NCBI RefSeq assembly: GCF_051401765.1
Contig: NW_027480506.1
Coordinates: forward strand, 372,001-436,000
Direction of reading: 5' to 3'
DNA length: 64,000 bases
DNA from: Calliopsis andreniformis
Taxonomy: Eukaryota; Arthropoda; Insecta; Hymenoptera; Andrenidae
The position numbers and the translations under genes are program-made. The notes under the pieces are model-generated. The model was not told the DNA's origin. It ran no database searches and worked only from the letters and a program-made list of their open reading frames with translations. Numbering within the stretch: position 1 is the first letter of the stretch; each line of letters opens with the position of its first letter. This document shows positions 48,372 through 61,103 of this stretch, piece by piece.

Positions 48372-50806
48372 ATTGAGGATGCAGGATTGAGGATTCAGAA
48401 TTGAGGTTTGAGGACTGAGGATTGAGGTTTGAAGATTGAGTATTGAGGATTGAAGATTGAGGATTGAGGATTGAGGATTGAGGATTGAGGATTGAGGATG
48501 AGTGCTGAGGTTTGAGGATTGAGGTTTGAGGACTGAGGACTGAGGATTGAGGGTTGAGAATTGAGGATTGAGGATTGAGGTTTGAAGATTGAGGATTGTG
48601 TATTGAGGACTGAAGAATGAGGATTGAGGATTGAAGAATGAGGATTGAGTATTGAGTATTGAGGATTGAGGATTGAAGATTGAGTATTGAGGATTGAAGA
48701 TTGACGATTGAGGATTGAGGATTGAGGATTGAGGATTGAGGATTGAGGATTGAGGATTGAGGATTGAAGATTGAGTACTGAGGATTGAAGATTGAGGATT
48801 GAGGATTGAGTATTGAGGATTGAGGATTGAGGATTGGAGATTGAGTACAGAGGTTTGAGGATTGAGGATTGAGGATTGAGGATTGAAGACTGAGTATTGC
48901 GGATTGAAGGTTCATGATTGAGGAGTGAGTATTGAAGATTGAGGATGTGGGACTGAGGATTGAATATTGAGGATTGAGGATTGAGGATTGAGGATTGAGG
49001 ATTGAGTATTGAGTATTGAGGATTGAACATTGAGGATTGGGTATTGAGGATTGAAGAATGAGGATTGAGGATTGAGGATTGATGATTGGGGATTGAGGAT
49101 TGAGGATTGAAGATTGAGGATTGGGGATTGAGTATTGAATATTCAGTATTGAGGATTGAAGATTGAGGATTGAAAATTGAGGATTGAGGATTGAGGGTTG
49201 AGGATTGAGGATTGTGGATTGAGGATTGAGGATTGAGGATTGGAGAATGAGGACTGGGGATTGAGAATTGATGATTGAGGATAGAGGAATGAAGATTGTG
49301 GATTGGGTATTGAGGATTGAAGAATGAGGATTGAGGATTGAGGATTGAGGATTGAGGATTGAGTATTGAGGATTGAGAATTGAGGATGAGGGCTGAGGGT
49401 TGAGGATTGAGGTTTGAGGAACGAGGATTAAGGGTTGAGGATTGAGGACTGAGCACTGACGATTGAGTATTGAGGATTGAGGATTGATTACTGCGGATTG
49501 AGGATTGAGGACTGAGGATTAAGGATTGAGGATTGGGGATTGAGTATTGAAGATTCAGTATTGAGGATTGAAGATTGAGAATTGAAGATTGAGGATTGAG
49601 GATTGAGGATTGAGGATTGAGTATGAGTGCTGAGGTTTGAGGATTCAGGTTTGAGGGCTGAGGACTGAGGATTGAGGGTTGAGAATTGAGGATTGAGGAT
49701 TGAGGATTGAAGATTGAGGATTGGGTATTGAGGATTGAAGAATGAGGATTGAGGATTGAAGAATGAGGATTGAGTATTGAGTATTGAGGATTGAGGATTG
49801 AAGATTGAGTATTGAGGATTGAAGATTGACGATTGAGGATTGAGGATTGAGGATTGAGGATTGAGGATTGAGGATTGAGGATTGAAGATTGCGGATTGAG
49901 GATTGAGGATTGAGGGTTGAGGATTGAAGATTGAATATTGAGGATTGAAGGCTGACGATTCAGGGTTGAGGATTGAGGATTGAGGATTGAGGATTGAAGA
50001 TTGAGTATTGAGGATTGAAAATTGAGGATTGAGGATTGAGGATTGAGGATTGAGGATTGAAGAATGAGGATTGAGGATTGAGGATTGAGGATTGAAGATT
50101 GCAGATTGAGTATTGAGGATTGAAGGTTGAGGATTGATGATTGAGGATTGAGGACTGAGGATTGAAGATTGAGTATTGAGGATTGAAGACTGACGATTGA
50201 GGATTGAAGATGGAGGATTGAATATTGAGTATTGAGGATTGAAGATTGAGAATTGAAAATTGAGGATTGAGGATTGAGGACTGAGGATTGAGGATTGAGG
50301 ATTGAGGATTGAGGATTGAAGATTGAGTATTGAGGATTGAAGATTGAGGATTGAGGATTGAGGATTGAGGATTGAGGATTGAGGATGACGGCTGAGGGTT
50401 GAGGATTGAGGTTTGAGGACTGGGGCTGAGGATTGAGGATTGAGGATTGAGGATTGAGGACTGAATATTGAGTATTGAGGATTGAAGATTGTGGATTGAG
50501 GATTGAGGGTTGAGGATTGAGGACGAGGACTGACAGTTGAGGATTGAGGTTTGAGGATTGAGGATTGAGGATTGAGGACTGAGGATTGAAGATTGCAGAT
50601 TGAGTATTGAGGATTGAAGATTGCGGATTGAGGATTGAGGATTGAGGATTGAGGATTGAGGATTGAAGATAGAGTATTGAGGATTGAAGACTGACGATTG
50701 AGGGTTGAGGATTGAGGGTTGAGGATTGAAGATTGAGTATTGAGGATTGAAGATTGAGAATTGAGGATTGAGGATTGAACATGGAGGTCTGAGCGCTCAG
50801 GGTTGA

Positions 50807-50941
50807 GTGATGAGAATTGATGTTTGTGGATAGAGATTTGAAGATTGCAGATTGAGTATTGAGTATTGAAAACTGTGAATTGAGGATATTCTATTGGGGA
50901 CTGAGGATTGACAACTGATTGTTGAGGACTGAGGGCTGAAG
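50807..50941 (+). repeat. 135-bp core, type C (copy 45)
   Basis: GAACATGG left-flank marker; 1,243 bp before copy 46. Confidence 0.94.
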
Positions 50942-52049
50942 ATTGAGGATGCAGGATTGAGGATTCAGAATTGAGGTTTGAGGACTGAGGATTGAGGATT
51001 GGATAATGAGGATTAAGGATTGAGGGTTGAGGATTGAAGATTGCAGATTGAGTATTGAGGATTGAAGATTGCGGATTGAGGATTGAGGATTGAGGACTGA
51101 GGGTTGAAGATTGAGTATTCAGGATTGAAGACTGACGATTGAGGGTTGTGGATTGAGGATTGAGGATTGAAGATTGAATATTGAGGATTGAAGGCTGACG
51201 ATTCAGGGTTGAGGATTGAGGATTGAGGATTGAGGATTGAAGATTGAGTATTGAGGATTGAAAATTGAGGATTGAGGATTGAGGATTGAGGATTGAGGAT
51301 TGAAGAATGAGGATTGAGGATTGAGGATTGAGGATTGAAGATTGCAGATTGAGTATTGAGGATTGAAGGTTGAGGATTGATGATTGAGGATTGAGGACTG
51401 AGGATTGAAGATTGAGTATTGAGGATTGAAGACTGACGATTGAGGATTGAAGATGGAGGATTGAATATTGAGTATTGAGGATTGAAGATTGAGAATTGAA
51501 AATTGAGGATTGAGGATTGAGGACTGAGGATTGAGGATTGAGGATTGAGGATTGAGGATTGAAGATTGAGTATTGAGGATTGAAGATTGAGGATTGAGGA
51601 TTGAGGATTGAGGATTGAGGATTGAGGATGACGGCTGAGGGTTGAGGATTGAGGTTTGAGGACTGGGGCTGAGGATTGAGGATTGAGGATTGAGGATTGA
51701 GGACTGAATATTGAGTATTGAGGATTGAAGATTGTGGATTGAGGATTGAGGGTTGAGGATTGAGGACGAGGACTGACAGTTGAGGATTGAGGTTTGAGGA
51801 TTGAGGATTGAGGATTGAGGACTGAGGATTGAAGATTGCAGATTGAGTATTGAGGATTGAAGATTGCGGATTGAGGATTGAGGATTGAGGATTGAGGATT
51901 GAGGATTGAAGATAGAGTATTGAGGATTGAAGACTGACGATTGAGGGTTGAGGATTGAGGGTTGAGGATTGAAGATTGAGTATTGAGGATTGAAGATTGA
52001 GAATTGAGGATTGAGGATTGAACATGGAGGTCTGAGCGCTCAGGGTTGA

Positions 52050-52184
52050 GTGATGAGAATTGATGTTTGTGGATAGAGATTTGAAGATTGCAGATTGAGT
52101 ATTGAGTATTGAAAACTGTGAATTGAGGATATTCTATTGGGGACTGAGGATTGACAACTGATTGTTGAGGACTGAGGGCTGAAG
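52050..52184 (+). repeat. 135-bp core, type C (copy 46)
   Basis: GAACATGG marker; tandem copy of 50,807 and relative of 38,033. Confidence 0.94.
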
Positions 52185-52490
52185 ATTGAGGATGCAGGAT
52201 TGAGGATTCAGAATTGAGGTTTGAGGACTGAGGATTGAGGATTGGATAATGAGGATTAAGGATTGAGGGTTGAGGATTGAAGATTGCAGATTGAGTATTG
52301 AGGATTGACGATTGCGGATTGAGGATTGAGGATTGAGGACTGAGGGTTGAAGATTGAGTATTCAGGATTGAAGACTGACGATTGAGGGTTGTGGATTGAG
52401 GATTGAGGATTGAAGATTGAGTATTGAGGATTGAAGATTGAGAATTGAGGATTGAGGATTGAACATTGAGGTCTGAGCGCTCAGGGTTGA

Positions 52491-52625
52491 GTGATGAGAA
52501 TTGATGTTTGTGGGTAGAGATTTGAAGATTGCAGATTGAGTACTGAGTATTGAAAACTGTGAATTGAGGATATTCTATTGGGGATTGAGGATTGACAACT
52601 GATTGTAGAGGACTCAGGGCTGAAG
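52491..52625 (+). repeat. 135-bp core, type C (copy 47)
   Basis: 441 bp after copy 46. GTGGGTAGAG marker shared with 38,474. Confidence 0.94.
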
Positions 52626-54390
52626 ATTGAGGATGCAGGATTGAGGATTCAGAATTGAGCTTTGAGGACTGAGGATTGAGGATTGGAGAATGAGGATTGA
52701 GGATTGAGGATTGAGGATTGAAGATTGCAGATTGAGTATTCAGGATTGAAGATTGCGGATTGAGGATTGAGGATTGAGGATTGAGGATTGAAGATTGAGT
52801 ATTGAGGATTGAAGACAGACGATTGAGGGTTGAGGATTGAGTATTGAATGTTGAAGATTGAGTATTGAGGAATGAAGATTGAGGATTGAGAATTGAGGAT
52901 TGAGGATTAAGGATTGAGGATGAGGGCTGAGGGTTGAGGATTGAGGTTTGAGGACTGGGGACTGAGGATTGAGGATTGAGAATTGAGGATTGAGGATTGA
53001 GGATTGAAGATTGAGGATTGGGTATTGAGGATTGAAGAATGAGGATTGAAGATTGAGGATTGAGGATTGAGGATTGAGGATTGAGGATGAGTGCTGAGGT
53101 TTGAGGATTGAGGTTTGAGGACTGAGGACTGAGGATTGAGGGTTGAGAATTGAGGATTGAGGATTGAGGATTGAAGATTGAGGATTGGGAATTGAGGATT
53201 GAAGAATGAGGATTGAGGATTGAAGAATGGGTATTGAGTATTGAGTATTGAGGATTGGGGATTGAAGATTGAGTATTGAGGATTGAAGATTGACGATTGA
53301 GGATTGAGGATTGAGGATTGAGGATTGAGGATTGAGGATTGAGGATTGAAGGTTGAGTATTGAGGATTGAAGATTGAGGATTGAGGATTGAGTATTGAGG
53401 ATTGAAGATTGAGGATTGAAGACTGAGTACTGAGGTCTGAGGATTGAGGATTGAAGTTTGAGGATTGAAGACTGAGTATTGCGGATTGAAGATTCAGGAT
53501 TGAGGAGTGAGTATTGAAGATTGAGGATGTGGGTCTGAGGATTGGATATTGAGGATTGAGGATTGAGGATTGAGGATTGAAGATTGAGTATTGAGGATTG
53601 AAGATTGAGGATTGAGGATTGAGGATTGAGGATTGAAGATTGAGGATTGGGTATTGAGGATTGAAGAATGAGGATTGAAGATTGAGGATTGAGGATTGAG
53701 TGTTGACGATTGAGGACGAGGACTGACGGTTGAGGGTTGATGTTTGAGGGTTGAGGTTTGAGGATTGAGGACTGAGGATTGAGGATTGAGGATTGAGCAT
53801 TGAGGATTGAAGATTGAGGATTGAGGATTCACAATTGAGGATTGAGGATAGAGGAATGAAGAATGAGCATTGGGTATTGAGGATTGAAGAATGAGGATTG
53901 AGGATTGAGGATTGAGGATTGAGGATTGAAGATTGAGGATTGAGGATTGAGGATTGAGGACTGAATATTGAGTATTGAGGATTGAAGATTGTGGATTGAG
54001 GATTGAGGGTTGAGGATTGAGGACGAGGACTGACGGTTGAGGATTGAGGTTTGAGGATTGAAGATTGAGGAATGAGGACTGAGGATTGAAGATTGAGGAT
54101 TGAGCATTGAGGATTGGAGATTGAGGACTGGGGATTGAGGATTGAAGATTGAGGATTAAGGATTGAGGATTGGGGATTGAGGATCTAGGATTGGAGATTG
54201 ATTATTGAGGATTGAAGATTGAGGACTGGTGATTGAGTATTGAAGATTGAGGATTAAGGATTGAGGATTGGATATTTAGGATCTAGGATTGCAGATTGAT
54301 TATTGAGGATTGAAGATTGAGGATTGAGGATTGAGGATTGAGGATTGAGGTTTGAAGATTGAGGATTGGGGACTGAGTGTTGAGGGTTGA

Positions 54391-54525
54391 GTGATGAGAA
54401 TTGATGTTTGTGGATAGAGATTTGAAGATTGCAGGCTGAGTACTGAGTATTGAAACCTGTGAATTGAGTATATTCTATTGAGGATTGAGGATTCACAACT
54501 GATTGTTGAGGTCTGAGGGCTGAAG
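54391..54525 (+). repeat. 135-bp core, type D (copy 48)
   Basis: D1 subtype. The sequence after its end first follows 34,890, then switches to the family of 41,830. Confidence 0.93.
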
Positions 54526-55641
54526 GTTGAGCGTTCAGGATTGTGGATTCAGGATTGAGGTTTGAGGACTGAGGATTGAGGATTGAAGATTGAGGATTGA
54601 GGATTGAGGATTGAGGATTGAGGATTGAGGATGAGTGCTGAGGTTTGAGGTATGAGGTTTGAGGACTGAGGACTGAGGATTGAGCGTTGAGAATTGAGGA
54701 TTGAGGATTGAGGATTGAAGATTGAGGATTGGGTATTGAGGATTGAAGAATGAGGATTGAGGTTTGAAGAATGAGTGTTGAGTATTGAGTATTGAGGATT
54801 GAGGATTGAAGATTGAGTATAGGGGATTGAAGATTGACGATTGAGGACTGAGGATTGAGGATTGAGGATTGAGGATTGAGGATTGAGGATTGAGGATTGA
54901 TGATTGAGTATTGACGATTGAGGATTGAGGATTGAGGATTGAGTATTGAGGATTGAGGATTGAGGATTGAGGATTGAGGATTGAGTATTGAGGATTGAGG
55001 ATTGAGGATTTATAATTGAGGATTGAGGATTGAGGATTCAAGATTGAGGATTGGGTATTGAAGATTGAAGAATGAGGATTGAGGATTGAGGATTGAAGAC
55101 TGAGTATTGAGGATTGAAGATTCAGGATTGAGGAGTGAGTATTGAAGATTGAGGATGTGGGACTGAGGATTGAATATTGAGGATTGAGGATTGAGGATTG
55201 AGGGTTGAGTATTGAGGATTGAAGATTGAGGATTGGGTATTGAGGATTGAAGAATGAGGGTTGAGGATTGAGGATTGAGGACTGGGGATTGAGGATTGAT
55301 GATTGAGGATTAAGGATTGCTGGTTGGGGATTGTGGATCTAGGATTGGAGATTGATTATTGAGGATTGAATATTGGGGATTGAGGATTGAGGATTGACAA
55401 TTGAGAATTGAGTATGAGCACTCAGGGTTGGGGAATGAGGTTTGAGGAACGAGGATTGAGGATTGTGAATTGAGGACTGAGGAATGACGATTGAGTATTG
55501 AAGATTGAGGATTGATTACTGAGGATTGAGGATTGAGGATTGAGGATTGAGGATTGAGGATTGAAGGTTCAGTATTGAGGATTGAAGGCTGAGAATTGAG
55601 GATTGAGGATTGAACACTGAGGTCTGATCGCTCAGGGTCGA

Positions 55642-55776
55642 GTGATGAGTAGTGATGTTTGTTGATAGAGATTTGAAGATTGCAGATTGAGTATTGAGTG
55701 TTGAAAACTGTGAATTGAGGATATTCTATTGGGGATTGAGGGTTGACAACTGATTGTTGAGGACTGAGGGCTGAAG
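55642..55776 (+). repeat. 135-bp core, type C with degenerate palindrome (copy 49)
   Basis: CTGATCGCTCAG flank as at 42,932 (offset 12,710 bp). Starts GTGATGAGTAGTG. Confidence 0.92.
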
Positions 55777-56089
55777 ATTGAGGATGCATGATTGAGGATT
55801 CAGAATTGAGGTTTGAGGACTGAGGATTGAGGATTGGAGAATGAGGATTGAGGATTGAGGATTGAGGATTGAAGATTGCAGATTGAGTATTGAGGATTGA
55901 AGATTGCGGATTGAGGACTGAGGATTGAGGATTGAGGATTGAGGATTGAAGACTGAGTATTGAGGATTGAAGACTGACGATTGAGGGTTGAGGATTGAGG
56001 GTTGAGGATTGAAGAATGAGTATTGAGGATTGAAGATTGAGAATTGAGGATTGAGGATTGAACATTGAGGTCTGAGCGCTCAGGATTGA

Positions 56090-56224
56090 GTAATGAGAAT
56101 TGATGTCTGTGGATAGAGATTTGAAGATTGCAGATTGAGTATTGAGTATTGAAAACTGTGAATTGAGGATATTCTATTGGGGATTGAGGATTGACAACTG
56201 ATTGTTGAGGACTGAGGGCTGAAG
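56090..56224 (+). repeat. 135-bp core, type C (copy 50)
   Basis: Starts GTAATGAG; palindrome followed by GATTGA rather than GGTTGA; 448 bp after copy 49. Confidence 0.93.
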
Positions 56225-57550
56225 ATTGAGGATGCAGGATTGAGGATTCAGAATTGAGGTTTGAGGACTGAGGATTGAGGATTGGAGAATGAGGATTGAG
56301 GATTGAGGATTGAGGATTGAAGATTGCAGATTGAGTATTGAGGAATGAAGATTGCGGATTGAGGATTGAGGATTGAGGAATGAGGATTGAAGATTGAGTA
56401 TTGAGGATTGAAGACTGACGATTGAGGGTTGAGGATTGAGGATTGAGGATTGACGATTGAAGATTGAGTATTGAGGATTGAAAATTGAGGATTGAGGATT
56501 GAGGATTGAGGACTGAGGATTGAAGAATGAGGATTGAGGATTGAGGATTGAGGATTGAGGATTGCAGATTGAGAAACGAGGATTGAAGATTGAGGATTGA
56601 GGATTGAGGATTGAGGATTGAGGATTGAAGATTGAGTATTGAGGATTGAAGACTGACGATTGAGGATTGAGGATGGAGGATTGAATATTGAGTATTGAAG
56701 ATTGAGTATTGAGGATTGAAGACTGACGATTGAGGTTTGACGATTGAGGATTGAGGATTGAGGATTGAAGATTGAGTATTGAGGATTGAAAATTGAGGAT
56801 TGAGGATTGAGGATTGAGTATTGAGGATTGAAGATTGAAGATTGAAAATTGAGGATTGAAGATTGAGGATTGAGGATTGAGGATTGAGTATTGAGGATTG
56901 AGGATTGAAGATTGAGTATTGAGGATTGAAGACTGACGATTGAGGGTTGAGGATTGAGGATTGAGGATTGAGGATTGAGGATTGAGGATTGAGGATTGAA
57001 GATAGAGGATTGAAGATTGAGGATTGAGTATTGAATATTGAGTATTGAGGATTCAAGATTGAGGATTGAGGATTCAGTGTTGACGATTGAGGACGAGGAC
57101 TGACGGTTGAGGATTGAGGTTTGAGGGTTGAGGAATGAGGATTGAGGACTGAGGATTGAGGATTAAGAATTGAGCATTGAGGAGTGAAGATTGAGGACTG
57201 GGGATTGAGGATTGAAGATTGAGGATTAAAGATTGAAGATTGGGGATTCAGGATCTAGGATTGGAGATTGATTATTGAGGATTGGATATTGAGTATTGAG
57301 GATTGAGGATTGAGAATTGAGAATTGAGGATGAGGACTGAGGGTTGAGGATTGAGGTTTGAGGAACGAGGATTGAGGATTGAGGATTGAGGACTGAGGAA
57401 TGACGATTGTGTATTGAAGATTGAGGATTGATTACTGAGGCTTGAGGATTGAGGATTGAGGATTGAGGATTGAAGGTTCAGTATTGAGGATTGAAGATTG
57501 AGAATTGAGGATTGAGGATTGAACATTGAGGTCTGAGCGCTCAGGGTCGA

Positions 57551-57685
57551 GTGATGAGAATAGATGTTTGTGGATAGAGATTTGAAGATTGCAGATTGAG
57601 TATTGAGTATTGAAAACTGTGAATTGAGGATATTCTATTGGGGACTGAGGATTGACAACTGATTGTTGAGGACTGAGGGCTGAAG
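57551..57685 (+). repeat. 135-bp core, type C (copy 51)
   Basis: GGTCGAGTGATGAGAATAGATG at the left edge (GAATAGATG is the private change); centre TATTGGGGACTG. Confidence 0.93.
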
Positions 57686-58919
57686 ATTGAGGATGCAGGA
57701 TTGAGGATTCAGAATTGAGGTTTGAGGACTGAGGATTGAGGATTGGAGAATGAGGATTGAAGATTGAGGATTGAGGATTGAAGATTGCAGATTGAGTATT
57801 GAGGATTGAAGATTGCGGATTGAGGATTGAGGATTGAGGATTGAGGATTGAAGATTGAATATTGAGGATTGAAGGCTGACGATTGAGGGTTGAGGATTGA
57901 GGATTGAGGATTGAGGATTGAAGATTGAGTATTGAGGATTGAAAATTGAGGATTGAGGATTGAGGATTGAGGATTGAGGATTGAAGACTGAGGATTGAGG
58001 ATTGAGGATTGAGGATTGAAGATTGCAGATTGAGTATTGAGGATTGAAGGTTGAGGATTGATGATTGAGGATTGAGGACTGAGGATTGAAGATTGAGTAT
58101 TGAGGATTGAAGACTGACGATTGAGGATTGAAGATGGAGGATTGAATATTGAGTATTGAGGATTGAAGATTGAGAATTGAAAATTGAGGATTGAGGATTG
58201 AGGACTGAGGATTGAGGATTGAGGATTGAGGATTGAGGATTGAAGATTGAGTATTGAGGATTGAAGATTGAGGATTGAGGATTGAGGATTGAGGATTGAA
58301 TATTGAGGATGAGGGCTGAGGGTTGAGGATTGAGGTTTGAGGACTGGGGACTGAGGATTGAGGATTGAGGATTGAGGATTGAGGACTGAATATCGAGTAT
58401 TGAGGATTGAAGATTGTGGATTGAGGATTGAGGATTGAGGATTGAGGACGAGGACTGACAGTTGAGGATTGATGTTTGAGGATTGAGGATTGAGGATTGA
58501 GGACTGAGGATTGAAGATTGAGGATTGAGCATTGAGGATTGGAGATTGAGGACTGGGGATTGAGAATTGATGATTGAGGATTGAGGAATGAAGATTGTGG
58601 TTTGGGTATTGAGGATTGAAGAATGAGGATTGAGGATTGAGGATTGAGGATTGAGGATTGAGTATTGAGAATTGAGAATTGAGGATGAGGGCTGAGGTTT
58701 GAGGTTTGAGGTTTGAGGAACGAGGATTGAGGGTTGAGGATTGAGGACTGAGGACTGACGATTGAGTATTGAGGATTGAGGACTGATTACTGAGGATTGA
58801 GGATTGAGGATTGAGGATTGAGGATTGGGGATTGAGTATTGAAGATTCAGTATTGAGGATTGAAGATTGAGAATTGAAGATTGAGGATTGACCATTGAGG
58901 ACTGAGCGTTCAGGGTTGA

Positions 58920-59054
58920 GTGATGAGAATTGATGTTTGTGGATAGAGATTTGAAGATTGCAGATTGTGTATTGAGTACTGAAAACTGTGAATTGAGGAT
59001 ATTCTATTGCGGATTGAGGATTGACAACTGCTTGTTGAGGACTGAGGGCTGAAG
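58920..59054 (+). repeat. 135-bp core, type B (copy 52)
   Basis: Left flank GACCATTG in place of GAACATTG. CAACTGCTTGTTG as in 20,066. Confidence 0.93.
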
Positions 59055-59638
59055 ATTGAGGATGCAGGATTGAGGATTCAGAATTGAGGTTTGAGGATTG
59101 AAGATTGAGGATTGAATATTGACGATTGAGTATTGAATATTGAGTATTGAGGATTGAAGATTGAGGATTGAGGATTGAGTGTTGACGATTGAGGACGAGG
59201 ACTGACGGTTGAGGATTGAGGTTTGAGGGTTGATGATTGAGGATTGAGGACTGAGGATTGAGGATTGAGGATTGAGCATTGAGGATTGAAGATTGAGGAC
59301 TGGGGATTGAGGATTGAAGATTGAGGATTAAGGATTGAAGATTGGGGATTGAGGATCTAGGATTGGAGATTGATTATTGATGATTGAATATTGAGGATTG
59401 AGGATTGAGGATTGAGAATTGAGAATTGAGGATGAGGACTGAGGGATGAGGATTGAGGTTTGAGGAACGAGGATTGAGGATTGAGGATTGAGGACTGAGG
59501 AATGACGTTTGAGTATTGAAGATTGAGTATTGATTACTGAGGATTGAGGATTGAGGATTGAAGGTTCAGTATTGAGGATTGAAGATTGAGAATTGAGTAT
59601 TGAGGATTGAACATTGAGGTCTGAGCGCTCAGGGTCGA

Positions 59639-59773
59639 GTGATGGGAATTGATGTCTGTGGATAGAGATTTGAAGATTGCAGATTGAGTATTGAGTATTG
59701 AAAACTGTGAATTGAGGATATTCTATTGGGGACTGAGGATTGACAACTGATTGTTGAGGACTGAGGGCTGAAG
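59639..59773 (+). repeat. 135-bp core, type C (copy 53)
   Basis: GTGATGGGAATTGATGTCTG as in 20,806. First of four cores spaced 448, 448 and 434 bp. Confidence 0.94.
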
Positions 59774-60086
59774 ATTGAGGATGCAGGATTGAGGATTCAG
59801 AATTGAGGTTTGAGGACTGAGGATTGAGGATTGGATAATGAGGATTAAGGATTGAGGGTTGAGGATTGAAGATTGCAGATTGAGTATTGAGGATTGAAGA
59901 TTGCGGATTGAGGATTGAGGATTGAGGATTGAGGATTGAGGATTGAAGATTGAGTATTGAGGATTGAAGACTGACGATTGAGGGTTGAGGATTGAGGGTT
60001 GAGGATTGAAGATTGAGTATTGAGGATTGAAGATTGAGAATTGAGGATTGAGGATTGAACATTGAGGTCTGAGCGCTCAGGGTTGA

Positions 60087-60221
60087 GTGATGAGAATTGA
60101 TGTTTGTGGTTAGAGATTTGAAGATTGCAGATTGAGTATTGAGTATTGAAAACTGTGAATTGAGGATATTCTATTGGGGACTGAGGATTGACAACTGATT
60201 GTTGAGGACTGAGGGCTGAAG
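60087..60221 (+). repeat. 135-bp core, type C (copy 54)
   Basis: GTGGTTAGAG marker; second in the ladder. Confidence 0.94.
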
Positions 60222-60534
60222 ATTGAGGATGCAGGATTGAGGATTTAGAATTGAGGTTTGAGGACTGAGGATTGAGGATTGGATAATGAGGATTAAGGAT
60301 TGAGGGTTGAGGATTGAAGATGGCAGATTGAGTATTGAGGATTGAAGATTGCGGATTGAGGATTGAGGATTGAGGACTGAGGGTTGAAGATTGAGTATTC
60401 AGGATTGAAGACTGACGATTGAGGGTTGAGGATTGAGGATTGAGGATTGAGGATTGAAGATTGAGTATTGAGGATTGAAGATTGAGAATTGAGGATTGAG
60501 GATTGAACATTGAGGTCTGAGCGCTCAGGGTTGA

Positions 60535-60669
60535 GTGATGAGAATTGATGTTTGTGGTTAGAGATTTGAAGATTGCAGATTGAGTATTGAGTATTGAAAA
60601 CTGTGAATTGAGGATATTCTATTGGGGACTGAGGATTGACAACTGATTGTTGAGGACTGAGGGCTGAAG
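60535..60669 (+). repeat. 135-bp core, type C (copy 55)
   Basis: GTGGTTAGAG marker; the extra ladder rung that 20.8-21.8 kb lacks. Confidence 0.94.
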
Positions 60670-60968
60670 ATTGAGGATGCAGGATTGAGGATTCAGAATT
60701 GAGGTTTGAGGACTGAGGATTGAGGATTGGATAATGAGGATTAAGGATTGAGGGTTGAGGATTGAAGATTGCAGATTGAGTATTGAGGATTGAATATTGC
60801 GGATTGAGGATTGAGGATTGAGGACTGAGGGTTGAAGATTGAGTATTCAGGATTGAAGACTGACGATTGAGGGTTGAGGGTTGAGGATTGAAGATTGAGT
60901 ATTGAGGATTGAAGATTGAGAATTGAGGATTGAGGATTGAACATTGAGGTCTGAGCGCTCAGGGTTGA

Positions 60969-61103
60969 GTGATGAGAATTGATGTTTGTGGATAGAGATT
61001 TGAAGATTGCAGATTGAGTATTGAGTATTGAAAACTGTGAATTGAGGATATTCTATTGGGGATTGAGGATTGACAACTGATTGTAGAGGACTCAGGGCTG
61101 AAG
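60969..61103 (+). repeat. 135-bp core, type C (copy 56)
   Basis: GTAGAGGACTCAGGG ending; partner of 21,702, now at offset 39,267 instead of 38,833 bp. Confidence 0.94.

Larger units (their letters stand above)
46880..51170 (+). repeat. Block H8, copy b
   Basis: Second copy of H8. Its last 1,243 bp are tandemly repeated immediately after. Confidence 0.82.
49928..52413 (+). repeat. 1,243-bp tandem duplication
   Basis: 49,928-51,170 is repeated at 51,171-52,413. Both copies start at GAATATTGAGG plus GAAGGCTGACGATTCAGGG and carry a GAACATGG-marked type C core (50,807 and 52,050). I saw very few differences between copies, suggesting a recent event. Confidence 0.87.
52050..55776 (+). repeat. Shortened relative of 38,033-43,066
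   Basis: The core order C-C-D-C matches 38,033, 38,474, 40,912 and 42,932. The offset is 14,017 bp at first, then 13,479 after a 538-bp internal deletion near 53,050, and 12,710 by the last core. The type B core (41,612) is missing, removed by a second deletion after about 54,560. Confidence 0.78.
59621..61103 (+). repeat. 448/434-bp ladder, four type C cores
   Basis: Cores at 59,639, 60,087, 60,535 and 60,969. The last interval is two heptamers shorter. It is the counterpart of the three-core ladder at 20.8 kb. Confidence 0.9.

Noticed and set aside
48395..50782. 795-codon open frame on the - strand
   Set aside because: Same artefact. It shares its repeat peptide with the overlapping frame and ends where a TTA, CTA or TCA variant happens to fall in that phase.
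49488..52025. 845-codon open frame on the - strand as a repeat-protein gene
   Set aside because: The heptamer complement is stop-free in all phases, and another long open frame in a different phase overlaps this one. The peptide is only the translated satellite. The start codons come from chance CAT in GAACATT or similar units, and I see no promoter, ribosome site or non-repeat domain.
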